Positions 1-9,980 of a DNA stretch of 64,000 nucleotides are shown here, in pieces. The position numbers and the translations under genes are program-made. The stretch is from Roseitranquillus sp963776845. Its GTDB lineage: Bacteria; Pseudomonadota; Alphaproteobacteria; Rhodobacterales; Rhodobacteraceae. The notes under the pieces are model-generated. The model did no database searches. It was not told the origin of the DNA and saw only the letters and a program-made list of their open reading frames with translations. The DNA lies in the NCBI GenBank assembly GCA_963776845.1, contig CAVZOJ010000011.1, positions 310,001 through 374,000 of the forward strand. The letters run 5' to 3'. How positions within the stretch are numbered: the first letter of the stretch is position 1; every line of letters starts with the position of its first letter.

Positions 1-95
1 AAGGTCGTCTCCTGCGCCGCGGCGGGCAGCGCCGAGAGCGCCAGGGCACCCGCGGATGTCGCCAGTAGCGCGCTTCGTACCGTGTTCTTTCGCAT
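1..95 (-). CDS. secreted protein, N-terminus only (truncated by window edge)
   Basis: Reading leftward from an ATG at 93-95 gives MRKNTVRSALLATSAGALAL followed by SALPAAAQ, a typical Sec signal peptide with a cleavage site after AAA. A strong Shine-Dalgarno (AAGGGAGGA on the minus strand) lies at 101-109. Only 31 codons are visible, so the mature protein cannot be named. Its divergent position beside a periplasmic substrate-binding protein gene with a similar signal peptide makes another solute-binding protein a reasonable guess, but that is inference. Confidence 0.6.
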   Translation of the reverse strand, partial: MRKNTVRSALLATSAGALALSALPAAAQETT

Positions 96-424
96 CGGTA
101 TCCTCCCTTATGGTCGATCCGCAGCAATGCGCCGCGGAAGTTTTTTGGCCTCATGCTCTCGCGAAACATGCGGCTGCGCCCCGACACTAAGCGGGCCGCC
201 GCCTCGCGGACAACATGAAACCGGACCCTGCGGCGCCGCGGCCGCGGCCAGCACTGGCCCGGCGCGCGAAAATCAGACCTTCCGATATGGAACGGCCTCC
301 TGAGGTATCCGGGCGTGCGCACTGCAAGGGCCACACTGTCCGAACTCTGCGGTCGTGCACGGTCGCGCCGGGAAGATTTCCGGCGACCCTGGTGTTCCGG
401 CCGCCGGTTGGCAGGGAGGATCGA
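96..424. other. divergent intergenic region between two secreted-protein genes
   Basis: This 329-base stretch separates two divergently transcribed genes and should hold both promoters. Short ORFs cross it but show no signal peptide, domain or Shine-Dalgarno of their own. I could not pick a confident -35/-10 pair or operator. The only clear signals are the two Shine-Dalgarno sequences at its ends (101-109 minus, about 414-420 plus). Confidence 0.5.
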
Positions 425-1690
425 ATGAGAAAGTTTGGACTGGCGTCCTGCGTCGCCGCAACCACCGCCCTCGCGGGCATGGCGGCCGCGCAGGATGAGC
501 CGATCAAGATCGGCGTTCTCGCGACGCTCGAAGGAACCTACACCGTCCTCGGCGAGGACGGCGTGCGCGGCTTCGAGCTGGCGGTCGACGAATGGGGCGG
601 CGAGGTCGCCGGGCACCCGGTCGAGCATGTCGTCGCCTCGACCGACACCACGCCCGACACCGCGGTGCGGCAGGCGCGCAAGCTGGTCGAGCAGGACGGC
701 GTCGACATCATCGTCGGCCCGCTCTCGGGGTCCGAGGGGATCGCGCTGCGCGACTACGCCAAGACGGTGCCCGAGGTCACCATCGTCAACGGCATCTCCG
801 GCGCGCAGGAGACGACGATGCAGGACCCGGCGGAGAATTTCTTCCGCTTCAACATGGACGGCGCGCAGTGGGGCGCGGGCCTCGGCCAGTACGTCGTCGA
901 GGAGAAGGGCTGGCAGACGGTCGCCTCGGTCGCCGAGGACTACTCGTTCGCCTACACCAATTTCCTCGGCTTCGCGCTCGGCTTCTGCCAGGCGGGCGGC
1001 ACGATCGAGGAGCGCTTCTGGGTGCCGCTCGGCACCAAGGACTTCGCCTCGATCATCGCGGCGCTGCCCGACACGGTCGACGCGATCTATCTCGGCCTCG
1101 GCGGCGGAGACGCGGTCAACTTCCTCAACCAGTACCAGCAGGCCGGCGGCAGCGCCAACCTGATCGGCGGCACGATCATGGTCGACCAGACGGTGCTGAC
1201 CTCGCGCGGGCGCGCCAAAGAAGCGCTGCGCGGCACCCCGTCCTCGGGGCCGCAGGCCGACACCTGGGACGATCCAAACTGGCAGGAGTTCGTCAGCCAG
1301 TACCAGGAGTTCTTCCCGCCGGACACCCGCTTCCCGGTGCCGTCGCTGTTCGCTACCGGCTACTACAACGCCACCTCGGCGGTGATGCTTGCGCTCGAGG
1401 AAGTGGGCGGCGATCTGTCGGACGGGCAGGCGGCCTTCCGCGAGGCGCTGGCCAACGTCGAACTCGATGCGCCGAACGGCCGCATCACGCTCGACGAGAA
1501 CCGCCAGGCGATCGGCACGAACTTCGTGACCGAGGTGGTCGAGGACGACGAGGGCAATCTCGTGAACGAACTCGTCAAGGTGGTCGAGGGCGTCGATCAG
1601 CGCCTCGGTCTGACCGAGGAGCAGTTCGCCGAGATCGGCCTGCCGTCTCGCGACACTCCAGTCTGCGAGGACTTCCAGCCGGAGGGCTGA
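425..1690 (+). CDS. ABC transporter substrate-binding protein (branched-chain amino acid / HAAT type)
   Basis: Periplasmic ligand-binding lipid-free receptor of a HAAT-family ABC importer, 421 residues, the normal size for a Peripla_BP_6 (type I fold) protein. The start at ATG 425 is chosen because GGGAGGA lies just upstream and the protein then opens with a signal peptide (MRKFGLASCVAATTALAG, cleavage near AAAQ). The in-frame ORF extends further upstream but that part is not signal-like. The mature part starts IKIGVLATLEG, the usual first beta strand. Residues such as IVGPLSGSEG and SVAEDYSFAYTN match the family layout. It probably serves the permease and ATPase genes at 6227-9980. The ligand is not evident; family members bind amino acids, amides, urea or aromatic acids. 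Confidence 0.9.
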   Translation: MRKFGLASCVAATTALAGMAAAQDEPIKIGVLATLEGTYTVLGEDGVRGFELAVDEWGGEVAGHPVEHVVASTDTTPDTAVRQARKLVEQDGVDIIVGPLSGSEGIALRDYAKTVPEVTIVNGISGAQETTMQDPAENFFRFNMDGAQWGAGLGQYVVEEKGWQTVASVAEDYSFAYTNFLGFALGFCQAGGTIEERFWVPLGTKDFASIIAALPDTVDAIYLGLGGGDAVNFLNQYQQAGGSANLIGGTIMVDQTVLTSRGRAKEALRGTPSSGPQADTWDDPNWQEFVSQYQEFFPPDTRFPVPSLFATGYYNATSAVMLALEEVGGDLSDGQAAFREALANVELDAPNGRITLDENRQAIGTNFVTEVVEDDEGNLVNELVKVVEGVDQRLGLTEEQFAEIGLPSRDTPVCEDFQPEG

Positions 1691-1761
1691 GGAAAAGGGG
1701 TCCGGATCGGGCGCGCCCGGTCCGGACCCGCCTCCTGCAATCGTTCCTCGGCGGAGCGGGT

Positions 1762-2895
1762 ATGACGCTCATCACGTACCTCACGCGGATTCACTTCGCC
1801 GACGACGTCCTCGAGGACGCGCTCAAGGCGGAGACCGAGGCGGCGTCTATGGCCCGCCCCCTCATCGTGACGGACAAGGGCGTCGCGGCGGCGGGACTGC
1901 TCGATCGCCTGCTCGAAGCACTGCCGAAGGAACTGGCCCCAACGATATACGACGGCACGCCGGCCAACCCGACCGAGGCAGCCGTGCGCGACGCGGCCGC
2001 ACTGTACCGCGACGCCGACTGCGACGGCCTGGTGAGCCTCGGCGGCGGCTCGGCCATCGACCTTGCCAAGGCGACAGGTCTTGCGCTGACGCACTCGGGG
2101 CCCCTGCTGCGCTATGCAGCGGTCGAAGGCGGGATGAACCGCATCACCGCCAGGATGCCGCCGCACTTCGCGATTCCGACCACCGCAGGCACCGGCTCCG
2201 AAGTCGGGCGGGGCGCACTCATCATCCTCGATTGCGGGCGCAAGATGGGCATCCTAAGCCCGCACCTGATCCCGACGGCCGCGATCTGCGATCCGACGCT
2301 GACGCTGGGCCTGCCACCGGCGCTGACCGCCGGCACCGGAATGGACGCGGTTGCGCACTGCATCGAGACCTACATCGCGTCGAGCTACAATCCGCCTGCA
2401 GACGGCATCGCGATCGACGGATTGTCGCGCGCGTGGGCGAACATCCGGCACGCGGTCGAAGACGGTCGTTCGCTGGCCGCGCGTCGCGAGATGATGGCCG
2501 CCGCGATGGACGGCGCCCTGGCATTCCAGAAGGGCCTGGGCGGCGTCCATGCCATTAGCCACGCGCTGGGCATCGCCGCTGGTGGCCGGCTGCATCACGG
2601 CACACTGAACGCGATCCTCCTGCCGCACGTGCTTCGCTATAACGCCCCGGCCGCCGCGCATCGGTATCCGGCCCTCGCCAAGGCGATGGACCTTCCTCCG
2701 CAGTGCGACGTCGCCGAGGCGATCCATGCGCGCACGGAGGAGATCGGGCTCCCGACGCGCCTGAGTGCTCTGGGCGTCTCGGAGGACGACATCGAGGCGG
2801 CGGCGCCACTGGCCGAACGCGACCATACCAATGGCACGAACCCGCGCCACGCCTGCGCCGAGGACTACCGGACGATCATGCATGCCGCCCTCTGA
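1762..2895 (+). CDS. iron-containing alcohol dehydrogenase
   Basis: Group III (Fe-type) NAD(P)-dependent alcohol dehydrogenase, 377 residues. Visible hallmarks are the nucleotide-binding GGGSAIDLAK, the TTAGTGSEVG loop, and the metal ligands in TGMDAVAHCIE (Asp, His), HAISHALG (His) and HHGTLNAILLPHV (His). ATG 1762 is preceded by GGCGGAGCGGG. It follows the binding-protein gene by 71 bases and is followed almost directly by an aldehyde dehydrogenase, so an alcohol to aldehyde to acid route is the natural reading. The substrate could be an alcohol, polyol or maleylacetate-like compound; the sequence does not decide. Confidence 0.9.
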   Translation: MTLITYLTRIHFADDVLEDALKAETEAASMARPLIVTDKGVAAAGLLDRLLEALPKELAPTIYDGTPANPTEAAVRDAAALYRDADCDGLVSLGGGSAIDLAKATGLALTHSGPLLRYAAVEGGMNRITARMPPHFAIPTTAGTGSEVGRGALIILDCGRKMGILSPHLIPTAAICDPTLTLGLPPALTAGTGMDAVAHCIETYIASSYNPPADGIAIDGLSRAWANIRHAVEDGRSLAARREMMAAAMDGALAFQKGLGGVHAISHALGIAAGGRLHHGTLNAILLPHVLRYNAPAAAHRYPALAKAMDLPPQCDVAEAIHARTEEIGLPTRLSALGVSEDDIEAAAPLAERDHTNGTNPRHACAEDYRTIMHAAL

Positions 2896-2913
2896 CCGCG
2901 AGTGGAGGCGACG

Positions 2914-4344
2914 TTGCAGCCGCTCCTGATCGGCGGCGAATGGTGCGCCACGACCCAGGCGCTGCCAAACGTCAACCCGTCCGACACCGCCGACATCGTG
3001 GCCGAGGTCGCCCAGGGCGGGCGGCACGAGGCGGACCTCGCCATCGCCGCCGCCCGAGACGTCGCGCCAGGCTGGGCCGCTGCCGGACCTCTCGCACGCC
3101 ACGACGTTCTCCGCCGCGCCGCCGAGGAGATGATGGCACGACGCGAGGAACTGGGGCGGGAGCTGAGCCGGGAGGAGGGCAAGCCGATAAGGGACGGCGT
3201 TGCCGAAGCCACACGCGCAGCACACATCTTCGGCTTCTTCGCGAGCGAGGCACTGCGGCTGACGGGAGAGACCGGCGACTCCGTCCGCCCCGGCATCGAG
3301 GTCGCGGTCACGCGCGAACCTGTCGGCGTTGTCGGGCTGATCACGCCATGGAACTTTCCGCTGGCGATCCCGGCATGGAAGCTCGCGCCGGCGCTGGCCT
3401 ACGGGAACGCCGTGGTGCTGAAGCCGGCCGAATTGGCGCCGACCTCGGCCTGGGCGATCGTCGACATCCTGAACCGCGCCGGCGCGCCAGCGGGCGTCGT
3501 CAACCTCGTCACCGGCCCCGGTGGGACCGTTGGCCAAGCGCTCGTCGACAATCCAGACGTCGACGCGATCAGCTTCACCGGCTCCGTCGCGACTGGACGC
3601 CAAGTCGCGGAGGGCTGCGCCCGGACGATGCGGCGCGTCCAGCTTGAAATGGGAGGAAAGAACCCGCTCGTCGTGCTCGACGATGCGGAACTCGACACCG
3701 CCGTCGCCTGCGCCGTCGAGGGCGCGTTCGGCCAGACCGGCCAGCGCTGCACCGCCTCCTCGCGCCTCGTCGTGACCGAGGGCATCCATGGCCGCTTTGT
3801 CGAGGCCTGCGCCGATCGGCTGCGCAGGATGCGCGTCGGCCATGCGCTCGACCCCGCGACCGACATCGGCCCGGTCGTCGACGAGCGGCAGCTGGCGCAG
3901 GATGAGCGCTACATCGAGATCGCCCGGCGCGAAGGGGCGACGCTTCGGCACGGCGGCGGGCGGGAACGCGCCGCGACGCCGGGCCACTACCTTCAGCCCG
4001 CGCTCTTCACCGGGACGACCAAGGACATGCGCCTGAACCGCGAGGAGGTCTTCGGCCCGGTCGCGGGCGTGATCCGCGTACGTGACTATGACGAGGCGCT
4101 GGCGGTCGCGAACGATACCGAGTTCGGCCTCTGCGCCGGCATCTGCACCACCAGCCTCAAGCATGCGACCCACTTCCGCCGGAACAGTGCGGCGGGCATG
4201 GTCATGGTGAACCTGCCCACCGCCGGCGTCGACTTTCACGTCCCGTTCGGCGGCAGGAAGGGCTCGAGCCTCGGCCCGCGAGAGCAGGGCACCTATGCGC
4301 GCGAGTTCTACACCGTCGTCAAGACGGCCTACGTCAGCAGTTGA
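2914..4344 (+). CDS. NAD(P)-dependent aldehyde dehydrogenase
   Basis: ALDH superfamily enzyme of about 476 residues oxidising an aldehyde to its acid. The GITPWNFPL-type cofactor segment (LITPWNFPLAIPAWK), the general base Glu in LEMGGKNP and the nucleophile Cys in GQRCTASSR are all present, as is the EEVFGPV motif near the C-terminus. Two starts are possible. GTG 2902 has no ribosome-binding site. TTG 2914 sits five bases after GGAGG and gives MQPLLIGGEW, the usual ALDH opening, so it is preferred. It lies in the same operon as the Fe-type alcohol dehydrogenase and the SDR that follows at a 9-base gap. Closest in style to succinate-semialdehyde or betaine-aldehyde type enzymes, but substrate is not resolvable. 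Confidence 0.9.
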   Translation: MQPLLIGGEWCATTQALPNVNPSDTADIVAEVAQGGRHEADLAIAAARDVAPGWAAAGPLARHDVLRRAAEEMMARREELGRELSREEGKPIRDGVAEATRAAHIFGFFASEALRLTGETGDSVRPGIEVAVTREPVGVVGLITPWNFPLAIPAWKLAPALAYGNAVVLKPAELAPTSAWAIVDILNRAGAPAGVVNLVTGPGGTVGQALVDNPDVDAISFTGSVATGRQVAEGCARTMRRVQLEMGGKNPLVVLDDAELDTAVACAVEGAFGQTGQRCTASSRLVVTEGIHGRFVEACADRLRRMRVGHALDPATDIGPVVDERQLAQDERYIEIARREGATLRHGGGRERAATPGHYLQPALFTGTTKDMRLNREEVFGPVAGVIRVRDYDEALAVANDTEFGLCAGICTTSLKHATHFRRNSAAGMVMVNLPTAGVDFHVPFGGRKGSSLGPREQGTYAREFYTVVKTAYVSS

Positions 4345-4353
4345 GAGGGACGC

Positions 4354-5094
4354 ATGAACAGCATCGACCTGGCAGGACGCACCGCCGCCGTCACCGGCGC
4401 CGCACAGGGGATAGGCGCCGCGGTCGCCGATCGGCTCGCCCGATCAGGCGCCCGCGTCGCTCTTTGGGACATGGACGGCGGGCTTGCCGCAGAGACCGCT
4501 CAAGGGTTTGACGGCCACGCCATCCAGACTGACATCTGCGACCCCGCCGCGATCGATCGTGCCCTGACCGAGACGGAGGAACGTCTTGGGCCGCTCGACA
4601 TCCTGGTCAACAGCGCCGGGATCGCCGGACCGAACGCGCCCGTCGCGGACTATCCGATCGACGCCTGGCGCGAGATCATGGAGCTGAACCTGACGGGAAC
4701 GTTCCTGGTGAACCGCGCCGTCGTGCCGGGAATGCAGGCACGGAATTACGGGCGCATCGTCAACATCGCCTCGATCGCGGGGAAGGAGGGCAACCCCAAC
4801 GCCGCCGCCTACTCCGCCTCCAAGGCCGGGGTCATCGCGCTGACGAAGTCGCTCGGCAAGGAGCTGGCGGGCCACGACATCGCGGTGAACTGCATCACAC
4901 CGGCCGCGGCGCGCACGCGGATCTTCGACCAGATGAGCCAGCAGCACATCGACTTCATGCTGTCGAAGATCCCGCGCGGCCAATTCGTGGATGTCGCGGA
5001 AGTGGCTGCGATGGTAGCGTGGCTCGTCTCGGCCGAGAACAGCTTTACCACCGGCGCGGTATTCGACCTGTCCGGAGGTCGCGCGACCTACTGA
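4354..5094 (+). CDS. SDR family NAD(P)-dependent oxidoreductase
   Basis: Classical short-chain dehydrogenase/reductase of 246 residues. It carries the N-terminal Rossmann glycine motif TGAAQGIG, the NSAG motif, the catalytic Ser in NIASIAG and the YSASK Tyr-Lys pair. Its FabG-like length and C-terminal SGGRATY are usual. It is the fourth gene of the run starting with the binding protein, so it likely acts on the same imported carbon source. A short inverted repeat (CAGTG/CACTG) at about 5104-5118 follows but is too weak to call a terminator. Confidence 0.9.
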   Translation: MNSIDLAGRTAAVTGAAQGIGAAVADRLARSGARVALWDMDGGLAAETAQGFDGHAIQTDICDPAAIDRALTETEERLGPLDILVNSAGIAGPNAPVADYPIDAWREIMELNLTGTFLVNRAVVPGMQARNYGRIVNIASIAGKEGNPNAAAYSASKAGVIALTKSLGKELAGHDIAVNCITPAAARTRIFDQMSQQHIDFMLSKIPRGQFVDVAEVAAMVAWLVSAENSFTTGAVFDLSGGRATY

Positions 5095-5226
5095 TTTTGC
5101 TCAGTGTCAAGGCACTGGGCGTGACGCAGCGTCTTTTTCTGTCGCCTCGACGCTTGTCAGATCGGCGGGCGGCATCGCAGGCTTCCATGGTCACCGCAAA
5201 CAATAATAATAGCGGGAGGGGAGGAG

Positions 5227-6057
5227 ATGAGTACGGGGCTGGCCGTTCACCACGGCCGGTTCGGCCGCGCGACGCTGTATCAGCTCAACCGTCCGATGAC
5301 GACGCACGCGCATCGCGAGAGCCATCTGGTCTTCTTCGTCGAGGGCAACCCCGCCGAGATGATGGTCGGCGACCGGATGCATCCGATCGCACCGGGACAC
5401 GCCGTTGCCATCAGCCCGTGGGAGCCGCACGACTTCCGAACGCTGCATGACGGGGCCGAGGGCCTCTACCTCGTCCTCTACATCAAGCCCGTCTGGTTTC
5501 TGGAGGTCAGCCGGATGGCGCAGTTCGCGCTGCGCTTCGGCGGCAGCCGGATCGAGGTCACCGAGCAGATCCGCAGCCTGCTCTACCGCGTCACCGCGCT
5601 CCTGCTCGATTGCGAGCCGAGCGACCTCTTCGACGGCTACCTCTACGAGCTGACGCGCGCCTGCTTCGACCAGTCGTGGCAGTGGCGCAGCGGCGCGGCG
5701 CCGTCGCCTGGCATGCGCGCGGTCAGCGATTTCCGCGTCCGCCGGTCCATCCGGCTGATGCAGGAGACGTTCACCGAGACGACGGAGATCGAGCACATCG
5801 CGCGGGAGAGCGGTCTGTCGCGACCGCATTTCTTCAAGCTCTTCAAGCGGCAGATGGGCATCACGCCCAACCTCTACCTCAACACGCTGAGGATGGAGCA
5901 CGCGATCGACCGGCTGACCGGCACCAGCGCGACGGTGACCGAGATCGGCGACCACCTGGGCTTTTCCAGCCAGGCCAGCTTCACCCGGTTCTTCACCTCG
6001 AACGTGGGCATCCCGCCCACCGATTACCGCCGGGTCGCGCAACTCGCCCTGCACTGA
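5227..6057 (+). CDS. AraC family transcriptional regulator (cupin + HTH)
   Basis: 276-residue AraC-type regulator. Residues 1-100 form a cupin-like sensor (HAHRESHLVFFVEG then PGHAVAISPWEPHDF). Residues about 175-276 hold the double helix-turn-helix, with the second HTH visible as GFSSQASFTRFF and the typical VGIPPTDYRR ending. The start follows a very strong GGGAGGGGAGGAG ribosome site. It lies between the dehydrogenase genes and the permease genes, all on one strand, and is the obvious candidate regulator of both. Effector unknown. Confidence 0.9.
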   Translation: MSTGLAVHHGRFGRATLYQLNRPMTTHAHRESHLVFFVEGNPAEMMVGDRMHPIAPGHAVAISPWEPHDFRTLHDGAEGLYLVLYIKPVWFLEVSRMAQFALRFGGSRIEVTEQIRSLLYRVTALLLDCEPSDLFDGYLYELTRACFDQSWQWRSGAAPSPGMRAVSDFRVRRSIRLMQETFTETTEIEHIARESGLSRPHFFKLFKRQMGITPNLYLNTLRMEHAIDRLTGTSATVTEIGDHLGFSSQASFTRFFTSNVGIPPTDYRRVAQLALH

Positions 6058-6226
6058 CATTTTGGCGATGCCCCGCCAAGCGATGAGACTGTGGGATACG
6101 CCGACGCCCCAGCCGCGGCGCGCTAGCCTCATCCGGCTGCCGCGGCGACGGCGGCGACAAGGGGGAGGCGCGGCGAGGATGAAGCGGCTGCCGCCGCATC
6201 GGGCGCACAGGACAGGAGCGGTACGC

Positions 6227-7240
6227 GTGATCGGCCGCTTTCTTCAGCGCCATCCGGTGTGGAGCGCGATCATCGCGCTCGTCCTCGCGGTATTCCTGTG
6301 GCTGCTCCTCGCGGTCTGGCCGGACTGGCTGGTGGACGCGATCCGCAGCAAGAAGATCTTCGTCAACGCCCTCTTCAACGGCATCACGCTGGGCGCGCTC
6401 TACTTCCTCGTCGCGTCGGGCTTCACGCTGATCTTCGGGCTGATGCGCAACGTGAACCTCGCCCACGGGTCGCTCTATCTCTTCGGCGGCTACATCGGCT
6501 ACGAGGTGGCGGAGTGGTCGGGCTCTTGGCTCCTCGCCTTTCCCGCCGCCTTCATCGTGGTGGCCGCGCTGGGCGTCTTCCTGCAGTACGTCGTGTTCCG
6601 CCGGATGGAGGGGCAGGATCTGCGGCAGACACTGGTGACGATCGGCATCTCGATCGTGCTCGCCGACCTGATGCTGTGGATCTGGGGTGGCGACTTCTAC
6701 CAGATCCTGACGCCCGACTGGCTCGCTGGCCCGGTGGAGACCTTCATCGTCTCGGCCGTGCGCTCGTCGGGAGAGCCGGTGTTCATCACCTATCCGATCG
6801 TGCGGCTCGTCATCCTCGTCGCGGCCATCGTCATCGGCGTCGCGATGTGGCTGGCGCTTAACCGCACCAGGGTCGGCATGTTCATCCGCGCCGGCGTCGA
6901 CGACCGCGAGATGCTGGCGGCCTCCGGCGTCCGCGTCCAGCGCATCTTCGTCGGCGTCTTCGCCTTCGGCGCCGGGCTCGCCGGCATCGCCGGGGTCGTC
7001 GGCGGCACCTTCCAGTCGCTGGCGCCCGGGGAGGACGTGCGGTTCCTGCTCGCCTCCCTCGTCGTGGTCATCGTCGGCGGCATGGGATCGATCCCCGGCG
7101 CCGCCCTCGGGGCGCTGCTGATCGGCCTCGCGGAGCAGTTCGGCTCGGTCTACATGCCGACCTACGCCGTCGTGCTGACGTTCCTGATCCTCGTCGTCGT
7201 GCTGGCCTTCCGGCCGCAGGGCATCCTGGGGCGCGCCTGA
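6227..7240 (+). CDS. branched-chain amino acid-type ABC transporter permease (LivH-like)
   Basis: Inner-membrane permease of a HAAT importer, 337 residues. Several hydrophobic helices are evident, and the LivH hallmark NLAHGSLYLFGGY and the C-terminal GGMGSIPGAALGALLIG are present. Start choice: GTG 6227 is preceded by AGGAG at 6214-6218 with good spacing and leads straight into a hydrophobic segment. ATG 6179, behind GGGGGAGG at 6161-6168, is a credible alternative that would add 16 mostly basic residues. The partner permease and two ATPase genes follow. Confidence 0.88.
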   Translation: MIGRFLQRHPVWSAIIALVLAVFLWLLLAVWPDWLVDAIRSKKIFVNALFNGITLGALYFLVASGFTLIFGLMRNVNLAHGSLYLFGGYIGYEVAEWSGSWLLAFPAAFIVVAALGVFLQYVVFRRMEGQDLRQTLVTIGISIVLADLMLWIWGGDFYQILTPDWLAGPVETFIVSAVRSSGEPVFITYPIVRLVILVAAIVIGVAMWLALNRTRVGMFIRAGVDDREMLAASGVRVQRIFVGVFAFGAGLAGIAGVVGGTFQSLAPGEDVRFLLASLVVVIVGGMGSIPGAALGALLIGLAEQFGSVYMPTYAVVLTFLILVVVLAFRPQGILGRA

Positions 7241-7303
7241 GATGGCCGTACGCCGCCAGCCGAGCCGATCCCCCGCCGTGGCGAGCGCCTGTGGTACGAA
7301 CGG

Positions 7304-8289
7304 GTGCATCCGTCCGTGTGGTTCGTCGCCATCGTGCTGCTGTTCATGCCGGCCTTCGCCAACGACTTCATCCTGTTCCAGGTGATGGGCTGGACCTTCA
7401 TCCTGGGCATGATCGCGCTCAGCCTGATGTTCCTCGCCGGCTACGGCGGCATGGTCAGCCTGGTGCAGATGACGGTGGCCGCGGTCGCCGGCTACATGGT
7501 CGCGATCTTCGGCACCAGCGGCGTCGACACCATCAGCCTCGGCTGGCCGTGGTGGGCGTCGATCCCGATCGCGCTGATCGTGGCCGTGCTATTCGGCACG
7601 CTGTCTGGCGCGCTGGCGGTGCGGACGTTGGGCATCTACACGATCATGATCACGCTCGCGATCGCGTCGGCGTTCTTCTACTTCACGCGGCAGAACTACG
7701 GCATCTTCAACGGCTTCACCGGGTTCAATCAGGTGCTGCCGCCGCGACTCTTCGGCGTCGACTGGCGCGAGACGGTTCCGTTCTACTACCTCGCGCTGTT
7801 CTGGGCGGCGGCGGCCTACGCCCTTGTCCTCTACGTCTCCCGCGCGCCCTTCGGCCTGGCGCTGCAGGGCATCCGCGACAACCCGCGGCGGATGGCGGCG
7901 CTGGGCTTCGACGTCACCGCCCACCGGATCGCCGCCTACGCCTTTGCCGCGCTGATCGCGGGCGTCGCGGGCATCCTGCTGACCTGGCACTCCAGCCAGA
8001 TCTCGCCCGGCACCGCGGGGGTGCAGCCGGTCATCGACGTCCTGATCATCGCGGTCATCGGCGGCCTGTCGCGCCCGATCGGCGCCTTCATCGGCGCGCT
8101 GATCTACGTGATCCTGCGCACCTTCGCGCTCGACGCGCTGGTCGCGGTCGGTCTCGCGGGCGAGCGGTTCCAGCTGCTGATCGGCATGGTCTTCCTGCTG
8201 ATCGTGTTCTTCTCGCCCGACGGCATCCTCGGCCTGTGGGAGCGCTGGCGCGAGAGCCGCGGTCGCGACCCCCTGACCGGAGCGGAACG

Positions 8290-8293
<4 letters not shown>
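7304..8293 (+). CDS. branched-chain amino acid-type ABC transporter permease (LivM-like)
   Basis: Second membrane subunit of the importer, 329 residues as drawn from GTG 7304, with repeated hydrophobic segments and the LivM signature GYGGMVSLVQMTVAAVAGY. The true start is probably earlier: this frame is open back to 7241 (reading RRGERLWYERVHPSVW) but lacks a start. The other frame has ATG 7242 directly after the previous stop, reading MAVRRQPSRSP. Adding one C in the CCCCC run at 7270-7274 would join them into one natural N-terminus, so a missing base is likely. The stop overlaps the next start (GTGA). Confidence 0.87.
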
Positions 8294-9076
<783 letters not shown>

Positions 9077-9084
<8 letters not shown>

Positions 9085-9980
9085 TCCCGTCCTGCAGGTC
9101 CGCGGCCTCAACGTCTATTACGGCCACAGCCACGCGCTGCAGGGCGTCGACCTGACGCTGGAGCATGGCGTCCTGTCGGTCGTCGGCCGCAACGGCATGG
9201 GCAAGACCACGCTCTGCCAGGCGATCTGCGGCCTGAAGCAGGTGCGCAGCGGCACCATCACCTTCGCCGGCCGCGCCATCACCAACCTCGGCGCGGCGGA
9301 GGTCGCGCGGATGGGCATCGCCTACGTGCCCGCAGGGCCGCCGGCTCTGGCCCAGCCTCACGGTCGACGAGCACCTGCGCCTCGCCGCCCGCGACGGCGC
9401 CTGGACCATCGATCGCATCTACTCGACCTTCCCCCGGCTTGCCGAGCGCAAGACCAACGGTGGCGCACAGTTGTCGGGTGGTGAGCAGCAGATGCTGGCC
9501 ATCAGCCGCGCGCTGCTCGCCAACCCGCGCCTGCTGGTCATGGACGAGCCGACCGAGGGGCTGGCGCCCGTCATCGTGACGCAGGTCGCCGGCATTATCG
9601 GCCATCTCGAGGAGGAGGGCGACATCTCGGTCCTGCTGATCGAGCAGAACATCCGTGTCGCGACTGCCGCCGCGCAGCAGACCGCGATCATGGTCAACGG
9701 CCGCGTCAACCGGGTGATGGAGTCGGGCGTGCTGGCCGGCGACCGCGAACTGCAGCAGCGCCTGCTCGGCGTCGGCCGCCACGGCCACGACGACACCGGC
9801 GCCGCGGAGCCCGAGGCCGATGCGGCGCCCGAGCGGGCCGAGGCCGGTCCGAGGCGGATCTACCTGTCGAACCCGCAGACCCCGACCCGCTGGTCGCAGC
9901 CTGTCCCGGTCCGCGTGCTGGAGCGGAACGCCCGCACCGTCACCGAGGCCCGGCGGCGGGAGGAGCCGCAGGCGCGCCCG
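9077..9980 (+). CDS. ABC transporter ATP-binding protein (LivF-like), frame interrupted
   Basis: Second ATPase of the importer. Walker A GRNGMGKTT is in the first frame. The signature LSGGEQQMLAISRAL and Walker B LLVMDEP are in another frame. The join is precise: dropping one C from CCC at 9329-9331 restores the family sequence VPQGRRLWPSLTVDEHL. Beyond the normal LivF length (about residue 240) the frame continues through an acidic linker and the segment RIYLSNPQTPTRWSQPVPV, then runs without a stop into the UPF0261 domain at about 9981. Either this is a genuine ATPase-UPF0261 fusion or a stop codon has been masked by another base error; the end given is approximate. Confidence 0.8.

Noticed and set aside
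2254..4239. 661-codon antisense ORF opposite the alcohol and aldehyde dehydrogenase genes
   Set aside because: A high-GC shadow; the sense strand encodes well-conserved enzymes and the antisense product matches nothing recognisable.
5104..5118. Terminator after the SDR gene
   Set aside because: Only a five-base stem with no U-run; not enough to call.
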